In this document: positions 18,083-26,099 of the stretch, piece after piece | How positions within the stretch are numbered: position 1 is the stretch's first letter | Layout: each line of letters begins with the position of its first letter | From: Oceanobacillus jordanicus | GTDB taxonomy: Bacteria > Bacillota > Bacilli > Bacillales > Amphibacillaceae | Reading direction: 5' to 3' | Assembly: GCF_022095695.1 (NCBI RefSeq) | Contig: NZ_JAIFZM010000020.1 | Span: 1-64,000, forward strand | DNA: 64,000 nt | The notes under the pieces: model-generated | The model's input: the letters and a program-made list of their open reading frames with translations, nothing else | What the model was told of the DNA's origin: nothing | The model's database searches: none | Translations under genes and position numbers: made by a program

Positions 18083-18829
18083 ATGTTTGAATTAACGTTA
18101 TTGGAATGGATTTTGGTAATCTTTTGTGCGCTTTGTATTGGTTTTTCAAAGTCTGGATTGCCTAATTTAGTTATATTGGTTGTCACATTACTTATGTTTG
18201 TCTTCCCTGCAAGAGATTCTGTCGGTATTCTGTTGCCGATGCTCTTAGTGGGGGATTTTTTTGCAATTATTTATTATCGTAGAAATGTAAAATGGAACCA
18301 TTTAAAAGGGTTAATTCCGTGGGTGTTAATTGGGATTGTTGCGGGTTACTTTGTACTTGAACATGTAAACGATGCACAATTGAAGCCGTTGATTGGGATT
18401 ATTGTGCTTGTCATGATCACCCTGAATTTTGTGCGAGAGCGATTTGGTACGAAGTTTAATACTTTATTACCTAACTCACTGGGTTTCACGTTGCTGATGG
18501 GGATTTTGGGCGGTTTTACCACTATGGTAGGAAATGCTGCTGGAGCAATCATGACAATTTACTTATTAGTGAAGGGGCTACCTAAGAAGGAGTTTGTTGG
18601 AACGGGAGCGTGGTTCTTTCTGTTTGTTAACCTCATTAAGGTACCGTTCTATGTCCATTTGGAGCTCATTACAGTAGAATCAATTTCGTTTAATGCATGG
18701 TTAGTCCCTGCTATTATTCTAGGGGCATTTGTTGGTATTAAGGTACTACCAATTATTCCGCAAAAAGTTTTTACTATCCTTGTGCTCATTTTGGCGGCAC
18801 TTGGGGGAATTAATCTACTTTTGAATTAG
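18083..18829 (+). CDS. TSUP (TauE/SafE) family membrane transporter
   Basis: A 248-residue polytopic protein of the sulfite-exporter TauE/SafE family, which moves organosulfur or small oxyanions. It shows the internal duplication of the family: an N-terminal IGFSKSGLPNLVILVV and a mid-protein GILGGFTTMVGNAAGAIMTIYLL. AGGAGG precedes the ATG. It is monocistronic, ending at a strong hairpin. The substrate is not predictable from sequence. Confidence 0.88.
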   Translation: MFELTLLEWILVIFCALCIGFSKSGLPNLVILVVTLLMFVFPARDSVGILLPMLLVGDFFAIIYYRRNVKWNHLKGLIPWVLIGIVAGYFVLEHVNDAQLKPLIGIIVLVMITLNFVRERFGTKFNTLLPNSLGFTLLMGILGGFTTMVGNAAGAIMTIYLLVKGLPKKEFVGTGAWFFLFVNLIKVPFYVHLELITVESISFNAWLVPAIILGAFVGIKVLPIIPQKVFTILVLILAALGGINLLLN

Positions 18830-18853
18830 CTTTACTATTTCGATTAAAGCTTA

Positions 18854-18900
18854 ATCTGAACCACCGAACTTATGACAGTATCTTCGGTGGTTCGGATTTT
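18854..18900 (+). terminator. Rho-independent terminator
   Basis: GAACCACCGAA (18858-18868) pairs with TTCGGTGGTTC (18883-18893). The stem extends through AATC/GGATT and is followed by TTTTTT. It lies just after the TSUP gene. Confidence 0.85.
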
Positions 18901-18970
18901 TTATATTTGCTTGAATGAACGGGGTACTACAGGGGTATACAAGTAAAAAGCTTGAAATCGAGGTGGTATT

Positions 18971-19465
18971 ATGGATACGGAAGATCATGCGAAGATGATA
19001 ATAAAGTATGCCGGTCGGAATTTGTTATCTGGTATATTATTTGGCTTAGGAATTGCTGCTTTTATTGATGAAACAGTATTTCATCAGTTACTGCGATGGC
19101 ACCATTTTTATGATAAGTCTACGACAGATATTGGTCTTATTTCCGATGGGCTTTTCCACGCATTCAGTTGGTTCGCTACCATTGGTGGTCTTTTTATGTT
19201 TGCGGATCTGCGGCGTAGACGGGCTCTTTGGCTAAAGCGTTGGTGGGGCGGGTTGCTCCTGGGAGCAGGTGCTTTTCAATTATATGCTGGATTGATTCAA
19301 CATAAGGTAATGGGACTGCATCAAATTCGTTATGTTGATAATGTCTGGATTTATGACATAGTTTGGAACGGTGTTGCAATCCTCATGATTTTGGCTGGAT
19401 TGATCATTCTTTTCCAAACAAGAAAAAGAATGCATAAGAGGAAGGAGTCGAGTTCGGGTGCATAA
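18971..19465 (+). CDS. DUF2243 membrane protein
   Basis: A 164-residue protein with four hydrophobic segments and the DUF2243 signatures GILFGLGIAAFIDETVFHQLLRWHHFYD and FHAFSWFATIGGLFMFADL. The His-rich HQLLRWHHF element suggests metal or haem interaction. In this and related genomes the family sits beside caa3-type CtaG, as here: the next gene overlaps its end by eight bases. A role in cytochrome oxidase assembly is inferred from that pairing and is not established. Confidence 0.85.
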   Translation: MDTEDHAKMIIKYAGRNLLSGILFGLGIAAFIDETVFHQLLRWHHFYDKSTTDIGLISDGLFHAFSWFATIGGLFMFADLRRRRALWLKRWWGGLLLGAGAFQLYAGLIQHKVMGLHQIRYVDNVWIYDIVWNGVAILMILAGLIILFQTRKRMHKRKESSSGA

Positions 19466-20243
19466 TGGAATACAAGGGGGGTGGACTATTATCGTCCTAG
19501 CTCTATCTATTGCTGGGATTGCTGTTTATTGTCTAGCAGGCTTTCTTTCCAACCGAAAAAGCCATTTACAACCATGGCCAATGTCCAGATATATTCTCTG
19601 GACTTTAGGAGTAATTGTAGCCACCTGTGCAGTCATAGGGCCTTTAGCAGAATGGGCCCACACAAATTTTACTGCACATATGCTGGGACATCTCCTACTC
19701 GGAATGCTTGCGCCACTTTTATTGGTACTCTCTGCACCAGTGACTTTAGTGCTTCGAGCGCTTCCTGTCAGGCAGGCGCGTTTCATTGCCAATTTCTTAA
19801 AAAGTTTCCCTGTATCGGTGCTTAGCAATCCGATTATTGCTTCTATATTAAATATAGGAGGACTATGGCTGCTCTACACAACAAATTTATATCACTTCAT
19901 GCACCATAATCTTCTCGTTTATTTGCTTATTCATTTTCATGTATTTGCAGCTGGATATTTATTTACAGTAGCGATGATTTATATCGACCCGACACCTCAT
20001 CGCTTTTCTTATTTATATCGTAGCATTGTCCTCGTGTTTGCTTTAGGAGCACATGCGATTCTGTCTAAATATATATACGCACATCCTCCAATTGGAGTCC
20101 CCACTCACGAGGCAGAGGCAGGAGGAATATTAATGTATTATGGTGGGGATGCGATTGATTTGGTGTTGATTTTTATTCTCATGTTACATTGGTACCGTTT
20201 TGCTGCACCACGCCAAGCGTTGGCAAAGTTCGAAACTGTCTAG
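19458..20243 (+). CDS. cytochrome c oxidase assembly protein, caa3 CtaG family
   Basis: Integral membrane protein of the Bacillus-type CtaG family, required for copper-centre assembly in caa3 oxidases in characterised cases. The 261 residues have about seven membrane segments. Histidines in putative copper-binding places include WAHTNFTAHMLGHLLLG, LYHFMHHNLLVYLLIHFHVF and GAHAILSKYIYAHPP. The start is GTG 19458, overlapping the DUF2243 gene, with AAGGAG upstream. A second CtaG-type gene lies at 59355-60098, so the organism has at least two. Confidence 0.88.
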   Translation: MHNGIQGGWTIIVLALSIAGIAVYCLAGFLSNRKSHLQPWPMSRYILWTLGVIVATCAVIGPLAEWAHTNFTAHMLGHLLLGMLAPLLLVLSAPVTLVLRALPVRQARFIANFLKSFPVSVLSNPIIASILNIGGLWLLYTTNLYHFMHHNLLVYLLIHFHVFAAGYLFTVAMIYIDPTPHRFSYLYRSIVLVFALGAHAILSKYIYAHPPIGVPTHEAEAGGILMYYGGDAIDLVLIFILMLHWYRFAAPRQALAKFETV

Positions 20244-20246
20244 GCA

Positions 20247-20873
20247 TTAGAAATGATTTTGCCCCTGTGGATAATACCCGCCATAGTAAGTGGAGGAATT
20301 GTCGCTTCTAGAATAGGTCTGTTTTACTTGGTTTTGCACACATTCATCGGTAGGACCAATAATAATGGTTTCATTGTTAAGTGGAGAAAGTGTTTTGCGT
20401 AACTGATCAGCATTCAGGCAATACGTATGTGCCAGTACTTCAACTGGTGTCTTTGTCAGAATGTCAGATCCAAAAATATACTCAGGATACGGGGCGTCAA
20501 ATATGGCCAACAAATGTGTTTGGTCTGTTGTTGCTTCCTCCCAGTGCCACCATCCTTGAGGAATGTTCGCCACTTGTCCAGGTCTTATGGTAATGTTGCT
20601 GACCTCATTATTAAATGGGTTAATAAAGGATACACGTGCTGCACCGGAAATACAATAAACGAGTTCGGCGGCGTTCTGGTGATAGTGTGGTTCTACAACT
20701 CGCCTATCACTTAAGTAAATATCTAGTAGCGAAACATTTCCTAAAGTATTCAACACATCTCTTCCTAATCGGTTAATGTAATTCTGTCTATTCCTTGTAA
20801 ATAATCGATTTTTATTCAAATCGGCAAAATATGTGTCATTCTCACTTGTGTAATCCATGTATGAGACTGTCAT
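20247..20873 (-). CDS. cupin domain protein with Tyr/Asn-rich tail
   Basis: A 208-residue single-cupin protein. Metal-ligand residues are in EPHYHQNAAELVYCISG (His-X-His, then Glu) and IPQGWWHWEEA (His). The C-terminal 25 residues are low-complexity and Tyr/Gln/Asn-rich (SSTYYGGYYPQGQNHF), a composition often seen in spore coat proteins. A coat-associated cupin is therefore possible, but this is an inference. Its stop codon is only three bases from the stop of the convergent ctaG gene, with no terminator between. Confidence 0.75.
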   Translation of the reverse strand: MTVSYMDYTSENDTYFADLNKNRLFTRNRQNYINRLGRDVLNTLGNVSLLDIYLSDRRVVEPHYHQNAAELVYCISGAARVSFINPFNNEVSNITIRPGQVANIPQGWWHWEEATTDQTHLLAIFDAPYPEYIFGSDILTKTPVEVLAHTYCLNADQLRKTLSPLNNETIIIGPTDECVQNQVKQTYSRSDNSSTYYGGYYPQGQNHF

Positions 20874-21004
20874 ACGATCACAACTCCCCGTCTTCGTTTT
20901 TTCCTCACAGTTTATGCCTCATAAATTGAAGTCGTGACAAACGCGGAATTTTCCCTTCAAATCTTTTTCCAGAAATTTTCATGCATATTTTTTTGCTAAT
21001 GTGG

Positions 21005-21038
21005 TAAAATAAGAACAGATGTTCTGAACAAGTGTTCC
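21005..21038 (+). promoter_or_regulatory. tandem LexA (SOS) operator overlapping the promoter
   Basis: Two consecutive DinR/LexA-type boxes of form GAAC-N4-GTTC occur: GAACAGATGTTC (21013-21024) and GAACAAGTGTTC (21026-21037). They lie directly downstream of a TAAAAT -10-like element (21005-21010), so LexA binding would cover the start site. The Bacillus consensus is CGAACATATGTTCG. Confidence 0.88.
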
Positions 21039-21054
21039 GGAAAGGATGTTCTCA

Positions 21055-21267
21055 ATGAATGGAGTATTCAAGCGTTCGATGGAAACAAAACAAAAGATTG
21101 TAGTGTTCTATATGGATGGAAATCAACAGATTACGCAACGTTTTATTCGTGTGCTAAAAATGGATGATACACTAGTTCTTGCATATTGTTATTATCGAAA
21201 AAGCGTACGCACGTTTAAACGCGAAAACATCCTTTCCGCTGGACTAATCAAGAAAGTGGGGGCATAA
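21055..21267 (+). CDS. small WYL-like protein, SOS-controlled
   Basis: A 70-residue protein. The start at ATG 21055 is set by AAAGGA at 21041-21046; an upstream ATG at 21046 touches that ribosome site. The sequence IVVFYMDGNQQITQRFIRVLKMDDTLVLAYCYYRKSVRTFKRENILSAG resembles the beta-barrel of WYL domains, including the AYC and R-x-FK.ENI elements, but without a DNA-binding domain. WYL domains sense nucleic acids or nucleotides in several DNA-damage and defence regulators. It precedes a YolD-like gene by two bases under a double LexA box. Confidence 0.7.
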   Translation: MNGVFKRSMETKQKIVVFYMDGNQQITQRFIRVLKMDDTLVLAYCYYRKSVRTFKRENILSAGLIKKVGA

Positions 21268-21269
21268 CA

Positions 21270-21587
21270 ATGAGTGTCAATGACAGAGGTACGATAAAAT
21301 GGACAGCGATGATGCTGCCAGAGCATATAGAATTACTAAAAAAGATGTGGGCAGAGGAGGAGTTTAAAGAAAAACCGATGCTTTCCGAGTACCAGATGGA
21401 AGAGATTAATTTACAGCTTCAACTGGCATTGGCGAACGATTTGACTATTGAGTTGGAATATTTCAGAGACCATGACTACCAGAAAGTAAAAGGCAAGCTA
21501 CTGGGTGTTGATGTCTTAAATAGGTTTGTGAAAATTAATGAGGAGTATTTGCCGCTTGATCATTTGACGGGAGCCTGGATTGATTAA
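21270..21587 (+). CDS. YolD-like protein
   Basis: A 105-residue member of the YolD-like family, usually found next to a Y-family DNA polymerase (UvrX/YqjW type) in Bacillus and phages and thought to assist it. The opening DRGTIKWTAMMLPEHIELLKKMW and the later IELEYFRDHDYQKVKGKLLGVD match the family pattern. It is the second gene of an SOS-controlled pair. No polymerase follows: the next gene is an endonuclease/phosphatase-type hydrolase with its own leader. Confidence 0.85.
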   Translation: MSVNDRGTIKWTAMMLPEHIELLKKMWAEEEFKEKPMLSEYQMEEINLQLQLALANDLTIELEYFRDHDYQKVKGKLLGVDVLNRFVKINEEYLPLDHLTGAWID

Positions 21588-21661
21588 CAGTTTCAGTTTC
21601 TGGTTGTGAAACGAGAAGGGTAATTCTATACTGATAGTATTATAGCTAAGGGGGAAGCTAC

Positions 21662-22453
21662 ATGCAAATCGGTGTAATGAGCTACAATATTAGGTGCCTG
21701 ACAAGTGAGGATGGAACGCCACATACATGGGCGGAAAGACTACCAGAAGTAATTAAGGTAATCAAGGATAAAAATCCAGATTTTATAGGAATCCAAGAAG
21801 CAGTACCACAGCAAATGAGCGATCTAGAAGTAAATCTGTCCGACTATCAGTGGATCGGGGAGGGGAGAGATGGTGGTGAGAAAGGAGAACGATCTGCGAT
21901 TTTTTTCCGAAAAGCTGCTTTTAAAGCAATCGATACAGCTACATACTGGTTATCAGAGAACCCGGAGGAGCCTGGATCCAAAGGGTGGGGTAGTTCCTGT
22001 GCGCGAATTGTGTCATGGGGAAAATTCCGTAGTCTAGATAATGGAGAGGAACTTTATATCCTAAATACACATTTTGATCATATAGCTTCCAAAGCACGAG
22101 AGAAGGCTGCAGCATTACTGGGGGAAAGGTCAGATTTGAGTGAAGGATTGCCTACAGTATTAACAGGTGACTTTAATGCGAATCATGAAAGTACTCCTTT
22201 CCAAATTCTAAAGGAGAGTGGCTATTTAAACCTATGGGAAACCGCAGCGGAACGAAAAAATGACACACTGGGAACGTTCAATAATTTTCACGATCCTACA
22301 GGTGGAGGGAAGGAATTCCGAATTGATGGGATATTGGCAAAAGGAGAGGTCACAGCTCGTTTTATAGAGGTCGTTAATACAAGAAATGGAGATCAATTCC
22401 CAAGTGATCATTATCCGCTATATGCTGTGTTAGAGGCAGGAGGAAATGCTTAA
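21662..22453 (+). CDS. endonuclease/exonuclease/phosphatase (EEP) family protein
   Basis: A 263-residue hydrolase of the DNase I-like EEP fold. Catalytic-type motifs are present: YNIRCL near the N-terminus, FIGIQEAVPQQM (metal-binding Glu), NTHFDHIASKAR (His), LTGDFNANHESTPF (Asp-x-Asn) and PSDHYPLYAVL (C-terminal Asp-His). There is no signal peptide, so it is cytoplasmic. The substrate could be a phosphoester, sphingomyelin-like lipid or nucleic acid; I cannot choose. GGGGGAAG precedes the ATG. Confidence 0.85.
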   Translation: MQIGVMSYNIRCLTSEDGTPHTWAERLPEVIKVIKDKNPDFIGIQEAVPQQMSDLEVNLSDYQWIGEGRDGGEKGERSAIFFRKAAFKAIDTATYWLSENPEEPGSKGWGSSCARIVSWGKFRSLDNGEELYILNTHFDHIASKAREKAAALLGERSDLSEGLPTVLTGDFNANHESTPFQILKESGYLNLWETAAERKNDTLGTFNNFHDPTGGGKEFRIDGILAKGEVTARFIEVVNTRNGDQFPSDHYPLYAVLEAGGNA

Positions 22454-22459
22454 CATGGT

Positions 22460-22495
22460 AAGGAGCAGCTACTATGCTGCTCCTTTACGTTTTTA
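22460..22495 (+). terminator. terminator after the EEP-family gene
   Basis: AAGGAGCAGC (22460-22469) pairs with GCTGCTCCTT (22476-22485), followed by TACGTTTTT. The stem is strong and the U-tract is slightly interrupted. Confidence 0.75.
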
Positions 22496-22663
22496 TAAAG
22501 TCTTATTTTTATATAGCCCTTATTACCTTCCCAAATTATTTACTCGGGATCATCCTCTTAGTACGATATTGTTTACAAATCCCGTCAGATAGGAATAGTA
22601 TTAAATTAGCAACATAGACTGACATTTAAACAAGGCATTGCAGCAGAGAAAGGAGCACTAATT

Positions 22664-23479
22664 ATGCTAGACTACTTCCTATCATTGCACCCAGTTGCCC
22701 AAGCAGGGATTGCGACATTATTTACTTGGGCTATGACCGCACTTGGGGCTGCACTCGTATTTACAACTAAAAATTTTAATCAAAAATTAATGGACAGTAT
22801 GCTCGGATTCGCGGGCGGGGTTATGATTGCGGCCAGTTTTTGGTCTTTACTTTCACCGGCGCTAGACTTGGCAGAAGAAAATGGCTCCATTACCTGGGTA
22901 CCCGCAGCAGTTGGATTTATGCTCGGTGGTATTTTTCTATGGGGAATTGATAAAATTTTGCCACATTTACATCCCACCTCTCCAATGAGTGAGGCCGAGG
23001 GATATCAGCCCAAAAAGAAAAAGCGTAGTACGTTACTTGTTTTGGCGATAACCTTGCACAATATTCCAGAAGGATTAGCGGTTGGGGTTGCCTTTGGGGC
23101 TGTGGCTGCAGAATTTCCATCTGCTTCAATTACAGGAGCCATTGTTCTTGCGTTAGGTATTGGGATACAGAACTTTCCTGAAGGGCTAGCCGTCTCCATG
23201 CCACTACGAAGAGAAGGTATGTCCCGCCGGAAGAGCTTTATGTACGGGCAGTTTTCCGGGATGGTTGAGCCAATTGCCGGGATTATCGGGGCGATGGCTG
23301 TTACCTTTATCCAGCCGCTTCTTCCTTATGCATTAAGCTTTGCAGCAGGAGCGATGATTTTTGTTGTAGCAGAAGAGGTAATTCCTGGTTCGCAGGAAGA
23401 AGGAAATAAAGATCTTGCAGTGATGAGTTTAATGATTGGGTTCACCATCATGATGATACTTGATGTTGCCCTTGGATAA
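22664..23479 (+). CDS. ZIP family divalent metal transporter
   Basis: A 271-residue ZIP-family permease (ZupT/GufA type), which imports zinc or other divalent metals. Eight membrane segments are apparent. The metal-site motifs are [17 protein letters not shown] (HNxPEG) and [16 protein letters not shown] (QNxPEG). A cytoplasmic loop with [21 protein letters not shown] follows TM3. Strong AAAGGAG. A TTTACA/TAGTAT promoter lies about 90 bases upstream. No Zur or MntR box was recognised. Confidence 0.93.
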   Translation: MLDYFLSLHPVAQAGIATLFTWAMTALGAALVFTTKNFNQKLMDSMLGFAGGVMIAASFWSLLSPALDLAEENGSITWVPAAVGFMLGGIFLWGIDKILPHLHPTSPMSEAEGYQPKKKKRSTLLVLAITLHNIPEGLAVGVAFGAVAAEFPSASITGAIVLALGIGIQNFPEGLAVSMPLRREGMSRRKSFMYGQFSGMVEPIAGIIGAMAVTFIQPLLPYALSFAAGAMIFVVAEEVIPGSQEEGNKDLAVMSLMIGFTIMMILDVALG

Positions 23480-23486
23480 GGCAAAG

Positions 23487-23515
23487 AGGAGCTTGGGTAA
23501 CCAAGCTCCTTTTGC
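23487..23515 (+). terminator. terminator after the ZIP transporter gene
   Basis: AGGAGCTTGG (23487-23496) and CCAAGCTCCT (23501-23510) form a perfect 10-bp stem with a four-base loop, followed by TTTT. Confidence 0.85.
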
Positions 23516-23530
23516 TGTGGATTGAATGAA

Positions 23531-23971
23531 TTACTCAAATAACTCATCATTAGATTCTTCATAAGGATATGCATATAAGTCTATATCAAATTCAGCTTCA
23601 ATAATGGATGCAAATCTAATAATATCTCTATCCAAATATATAGCAGGAGTATCTCCATCTTCTATTTCCGCAACAATAAAGATTTTACACTCAACAGAAT
23701 AATTCATTTTAATCTCATTAATTAGAAATACTTTATTTTGCAGTTGGGCTAAGATTTTTTGTAATTGGTCATTTACATCAAGAGATTCTTGGTAGCCAGT
23801 ATCTAATTCCCAACAAGTTTCTTGTCTAACCAAAACAGTAGGAAGATGGGTAATGGTATCTCCTTTTGTATAAGTAGTAGAGGGTGTAATGTCTAATTTT
23901 ACTGTCACATAATCTAAGGGAAATGTATCCCCAAATAGACTAAAATACACTCTTACCTTTGTTCTCTCCAC
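23531..23971 (-). CDS. DUF4279 domain protein
   Basis: A 146-residue acidic protein of the DUF4279 type, as judged from its opening VRVYFSLFGDTFPLDYVTVKLDITPSTTYTKGD and the C-terminal EIEDGDTPAIYLDRDIIRFASIIEAEFDIDLYAY. The family has no firm function; some members sit in polymorphic-toxin immunity loci, but no toxin gene is adjacent here. GGAGG before GTG 23971 fixes the start; the upstream GTG at 23977 is one base from that site. Confidence 0.75.
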   Translation of the reverse strand: MERTKVRVYFSLFGDTFPLDYVTVKLDITPSTTYTKGDTITHLPTVLVRQETCWELDTGYQESLDVNDQLQKILAQLQNKVFLINEIKMNYSVECKIFIVAEIEDGDTPAIYLDRDIIRFASIIEAEFDIDLYAYPYEESNDELFE

Positions 23972-24270
23972 AAACACACCTCCGAAAAGTATAAAAATTC
24001 CTATTAATCGAAATTGCTATGCTAGATTAAGGGTGATATTTTCACAATATTTATACTTTATTTTATCATAGCTCCTTGGAAATGGTTATAACTAATTAAA
24101 TTTACTAAGTCCATTGCCTGTAGTCAGGTCTCCTCCATATAAACAATCATCTTCTACTATGCTACGCACCAATGTATAACTTTCTCATTTTACTAGTTAA
24201 AAAAGGCTAACTCTCATAATTTTACAGAAAGTGTGGATACTGAATAGTAAAAAGGAAGAATGGTGAAAAA
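23972..24270. other. intergenic region upstream of splA (299 bases)
   Basis: This AT-rich spacer lies between the divergent DUF4279 gene and splAB. I found no reading frame with a ribosome site, no strong hairpin and no clean sigma-A promoter. A sigma-G-type promoter would be expected for splAB from B. subtilis, but I could not place one with acceptable spacing. Confidence 0.5.
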
Positions 24271-24528
24271 ATGCATATAAATGAATCCTATCAACCTGGA
24301 GAGGTTGTTTATATTATTATCCGCAATCCCCATGCCCAAGACGTGGCACATGTGCAACAGGCTGCTGTAGTTAAGAATCCAGATCAAAACGGTGAACTTG
24401 CACTATTTATACACGAGACTTATTTTCCATTAACAGAGGAGTTTGCGGTATACAAAAGTGCTGAAGAAGCAGAGGAAGCATATCAGATTGCTTTTGGACT
24501 ACCGGAAACAGAGGATTATTATGGTTAA
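24271..24528 (+). CDS. splA: transcriptional regulator SplA
   Basis: An 85-residue TRAP-like protein that in B. subtilis dampens expression of the spl operon during sporulation. Residues such as YQPGEVVYIIIRNPHAQDVAHVQQAAVV and GELALFIHETYFPLTEEFAVYKSAEEAEEAY match SplA from memory. AAGGAAG precedes ATG 24271. The final codons overlap the splB start by eight bases, so the two are translated together. Confidence 0.92.
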   Translation: MHINESYQPGEVVYIIIRNPHAQDVAHVQQAAVVKNPDQNGELALFIHETYFPLTEEFAVYKSAEEAEEAYQIAFGLPETEDYYG

Positions 24529-25549
24529 GCCTTTTGTGCCGCAACTTGTATACGTAGAGCCACGAGCTATGGAATATCCGCTTGCCAAGGAGTTAATTGG
24601 AAAGTTTGAAAAGATGGATATTGAGATAAGGGAAACAACATCTCATAACCAAATTCGTAATTTACCTGGAGAGAATCATTTTCAAAAATACCGGACAGCA
24701 AAGTCAACGCTCGTACTCGGTATCCGTAAAACACTTAAATTTGATACATCGAAGCCATCTGCAGAGTATGCAATTCCATTTGCAACAGGCTGTATGGGCC
24801 ACTGTCATTATTGCTATTTGCAAACAACAATGGGAAGCAAGCCTTATATCCGGTCGTATGTAAATGTTGACGAGATTTTTGATGCCGCAGAGGAATATAT
24901 GCAGGAAAGGGCACCTGAATTCACCCGGTTTGAAGCATCCTGTACCTCTGATATCGTGGGGATTGATCATCTGACCCACACATTAAAAAGGGCAATTGAA
25001 TACTTCGGGAAATCGGAGCATGGCAAGCTCCGTTTTGTTACGAAATTTGCGCATGTCGATCATTTACTAGATGCAGAGCATAAAGGTAGAACACGCTTCC
25101 GTTTTAGTGTAAACGATGATTACATTATTAAATATTTCGAGCCAGGTACGTCCCGACTGAAAGAACGGATTGAGGCAGCAGTAAAGATTGCCGAAGCTGG
25201 ATACCCACTCGGTTTTATTGTTGCTCCAATTTATTTGCATGAGGGTTGGAAAGAAGGCTATAAAGAGATGTTTGAAAGGCTGGAAGCGGCCTTGCCAGCA
25301 AAAGCAACGAAGGATTTAACTTTTGAATTAATTCAGCATCGCTTTACCAAGCCGGCCAAGCGAGTAATTCAGGAAAATTACCCGATGACAAAGCTTGAAC
25401 TTGATGAATCAAAACGAAAGTGGAAATGGGGAAGATACGGAATTGGTAAATACGTCTATCAAAATGAAGAACAAGAAGACATCAAAGATACGCTTGGTGG
25501 CTATATCAACCACTACTTCCCTGATGCCAAAATAGAATATTTCACATAA
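24521..25549 (+). CDS. splB: spore photoproduct lyase
   Basis: Radical-SAM enzyme that repairs the UV-induced thymine dimer (spore photoproduct) in germinating spores. From ATG 24521 it is 342 residues, the length of B. subtilis SplB. The radical-SAM cluster is Cys91-Cys95-Cys98 (CMGHCHYC) and the essential hydrogen-donor Cys141 is in EASCTSDIVG. In-frame ATG 24443 lies upstream inside splA and is rejected on length and on the overlap with splA. The neighbouring convergent gene also encodes a UV-dimer repair-type protein. Confidence 0.97.
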   Translation: MVKPFVPQLVYVEPRAMEYPLAKELIGKFEKMDIEIRETTSHNQIRNLPGENHFQKYRTAKSTLVLGIRKTLKFDTSKPSAEYAIPFATGCMGHCHYCYLQTTMGSKPYIRSYVNVDEIFDAAEEYMQERAPEFTRFEASCTSDIVGIDHLTHTLKRAIEYFGKSEHGKLRFVTKFAHVDHLLDAEHKGRTRFRFSVNDDYIIKYFEPGTSRLKERIEAAVKIAEAGYPLGFIVAPIYLHEGWKEGYKEMFERLEAALPAKATKDLTFELIQHRFTKPAKRVIQENYPMTKLELDESKRKWKWGRYGIGKYVYQNEEQEDIKDTLGGYINHYFPDAKIEYFT

Positions 25550-25551
25550 AA

Positions 25552-25586
25552 AAAAGAAGCCTGCCAGCCTTACTGGCGGGTTTCAT
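25552..25586. terminator. bidirectional terminator after splB
   Basis: GCCTGCCAG (25559-25567) pairs with CTGGCGGGT (25573-25581) allowing two G-U pairs. An A-run lies before and a T-rich run after, so it can serve splB and the convergent gene. Confidence 0.8.
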
Positions 25587-25982
25587 TTATTCTTGTATTC
25601 TTGGCAATTCAATGCCTTTTTCGCTCAGGTTATCAAGACATTCTTTTAAGTAGACAGGGGAATGCTCAGGATAGAGTGGTCTTTCTAGTTCGTCTACATG
25701 CTCATTTGCGTAAAGGCTATTTTCATTATGTGCTTCAGAAATCTTTCCTCTATAAAAAGGATCTTCCCATAAAGGATCGACCCGATATCCTCGTTTTTGC
25801 ATCTCCCTCATAATTAATTGATGGTAGATAAACAGACGATATGGTGAATAATCGAATACATAATTTACTGTAGAATGTGGCTTTCCCCAACCATTACCTC
25901 TAAGAGCACAGCATTCGCGATGCTGTCCAAGCAGTTGTTGCCTAGGCAGGTGGGAAATTAAATTTTCGTGCCAAAGTCGCAT
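25587..25982 (-). CDS. pyrimidine dimer DNA glycosylase-like protein
   Basis: A 131-residue protein of the TIGR02328/Pyr_excise type, related to T4 endonuclease V. Against the T4 sequence as remembered, the N-terminal helix matches by position: Gln15, Leu17, Arg22 and catalytic Glu23 (LPRQQLLGQHRECCALRG). The T4 nucleophile is the amino group of Thr2; here residue 2 is Arg (MRLWHENLIS). A conserved GNGWGKPHSTVNYVFDYSPYRLF follows. AGGAGG before ATG 25982 sets the start and rejects the longer frame. Repair activity is inferred; its position beside splB supports a UV-damage role. Confidence 0.75.
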   Translation of the reverse strand: MRLWHENLISHLPRQQLLGQHRECCALRGNGWGKPHSTVNYVFDYSPYRLFIYHQLIMREMQKRGYRVDPLWEDPFYRGKISEAHNENSLYANEHVDELERPLYPEHSPVYLKECLDNLSEKGIELPRIQE

Positions 25983-26099
25983 GGTGATTCCTCCTGGTGT
26001 GGTCTTTGTTACTTGTAGTTTAACGATAGACAAAGATGATGGCAACTAGATCGTTTCCCATGAGACTCATTATTTGTTGTAATCCTCACACCGCTATAC

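Noticed and set aside
19481-19825. 114-codon frame inside the first ctaG gene
   Set aside because: Overlaps a conserved membrane protein; its sequence is Cys/Ser-rich noise without a ribosome site.
23978-24270. Possible sigma-G promoter for splAB
   Set aside because: TGTATA (24173) and CATAAT (24215) are 36 bases apart, too far for a promoter, so none was called.
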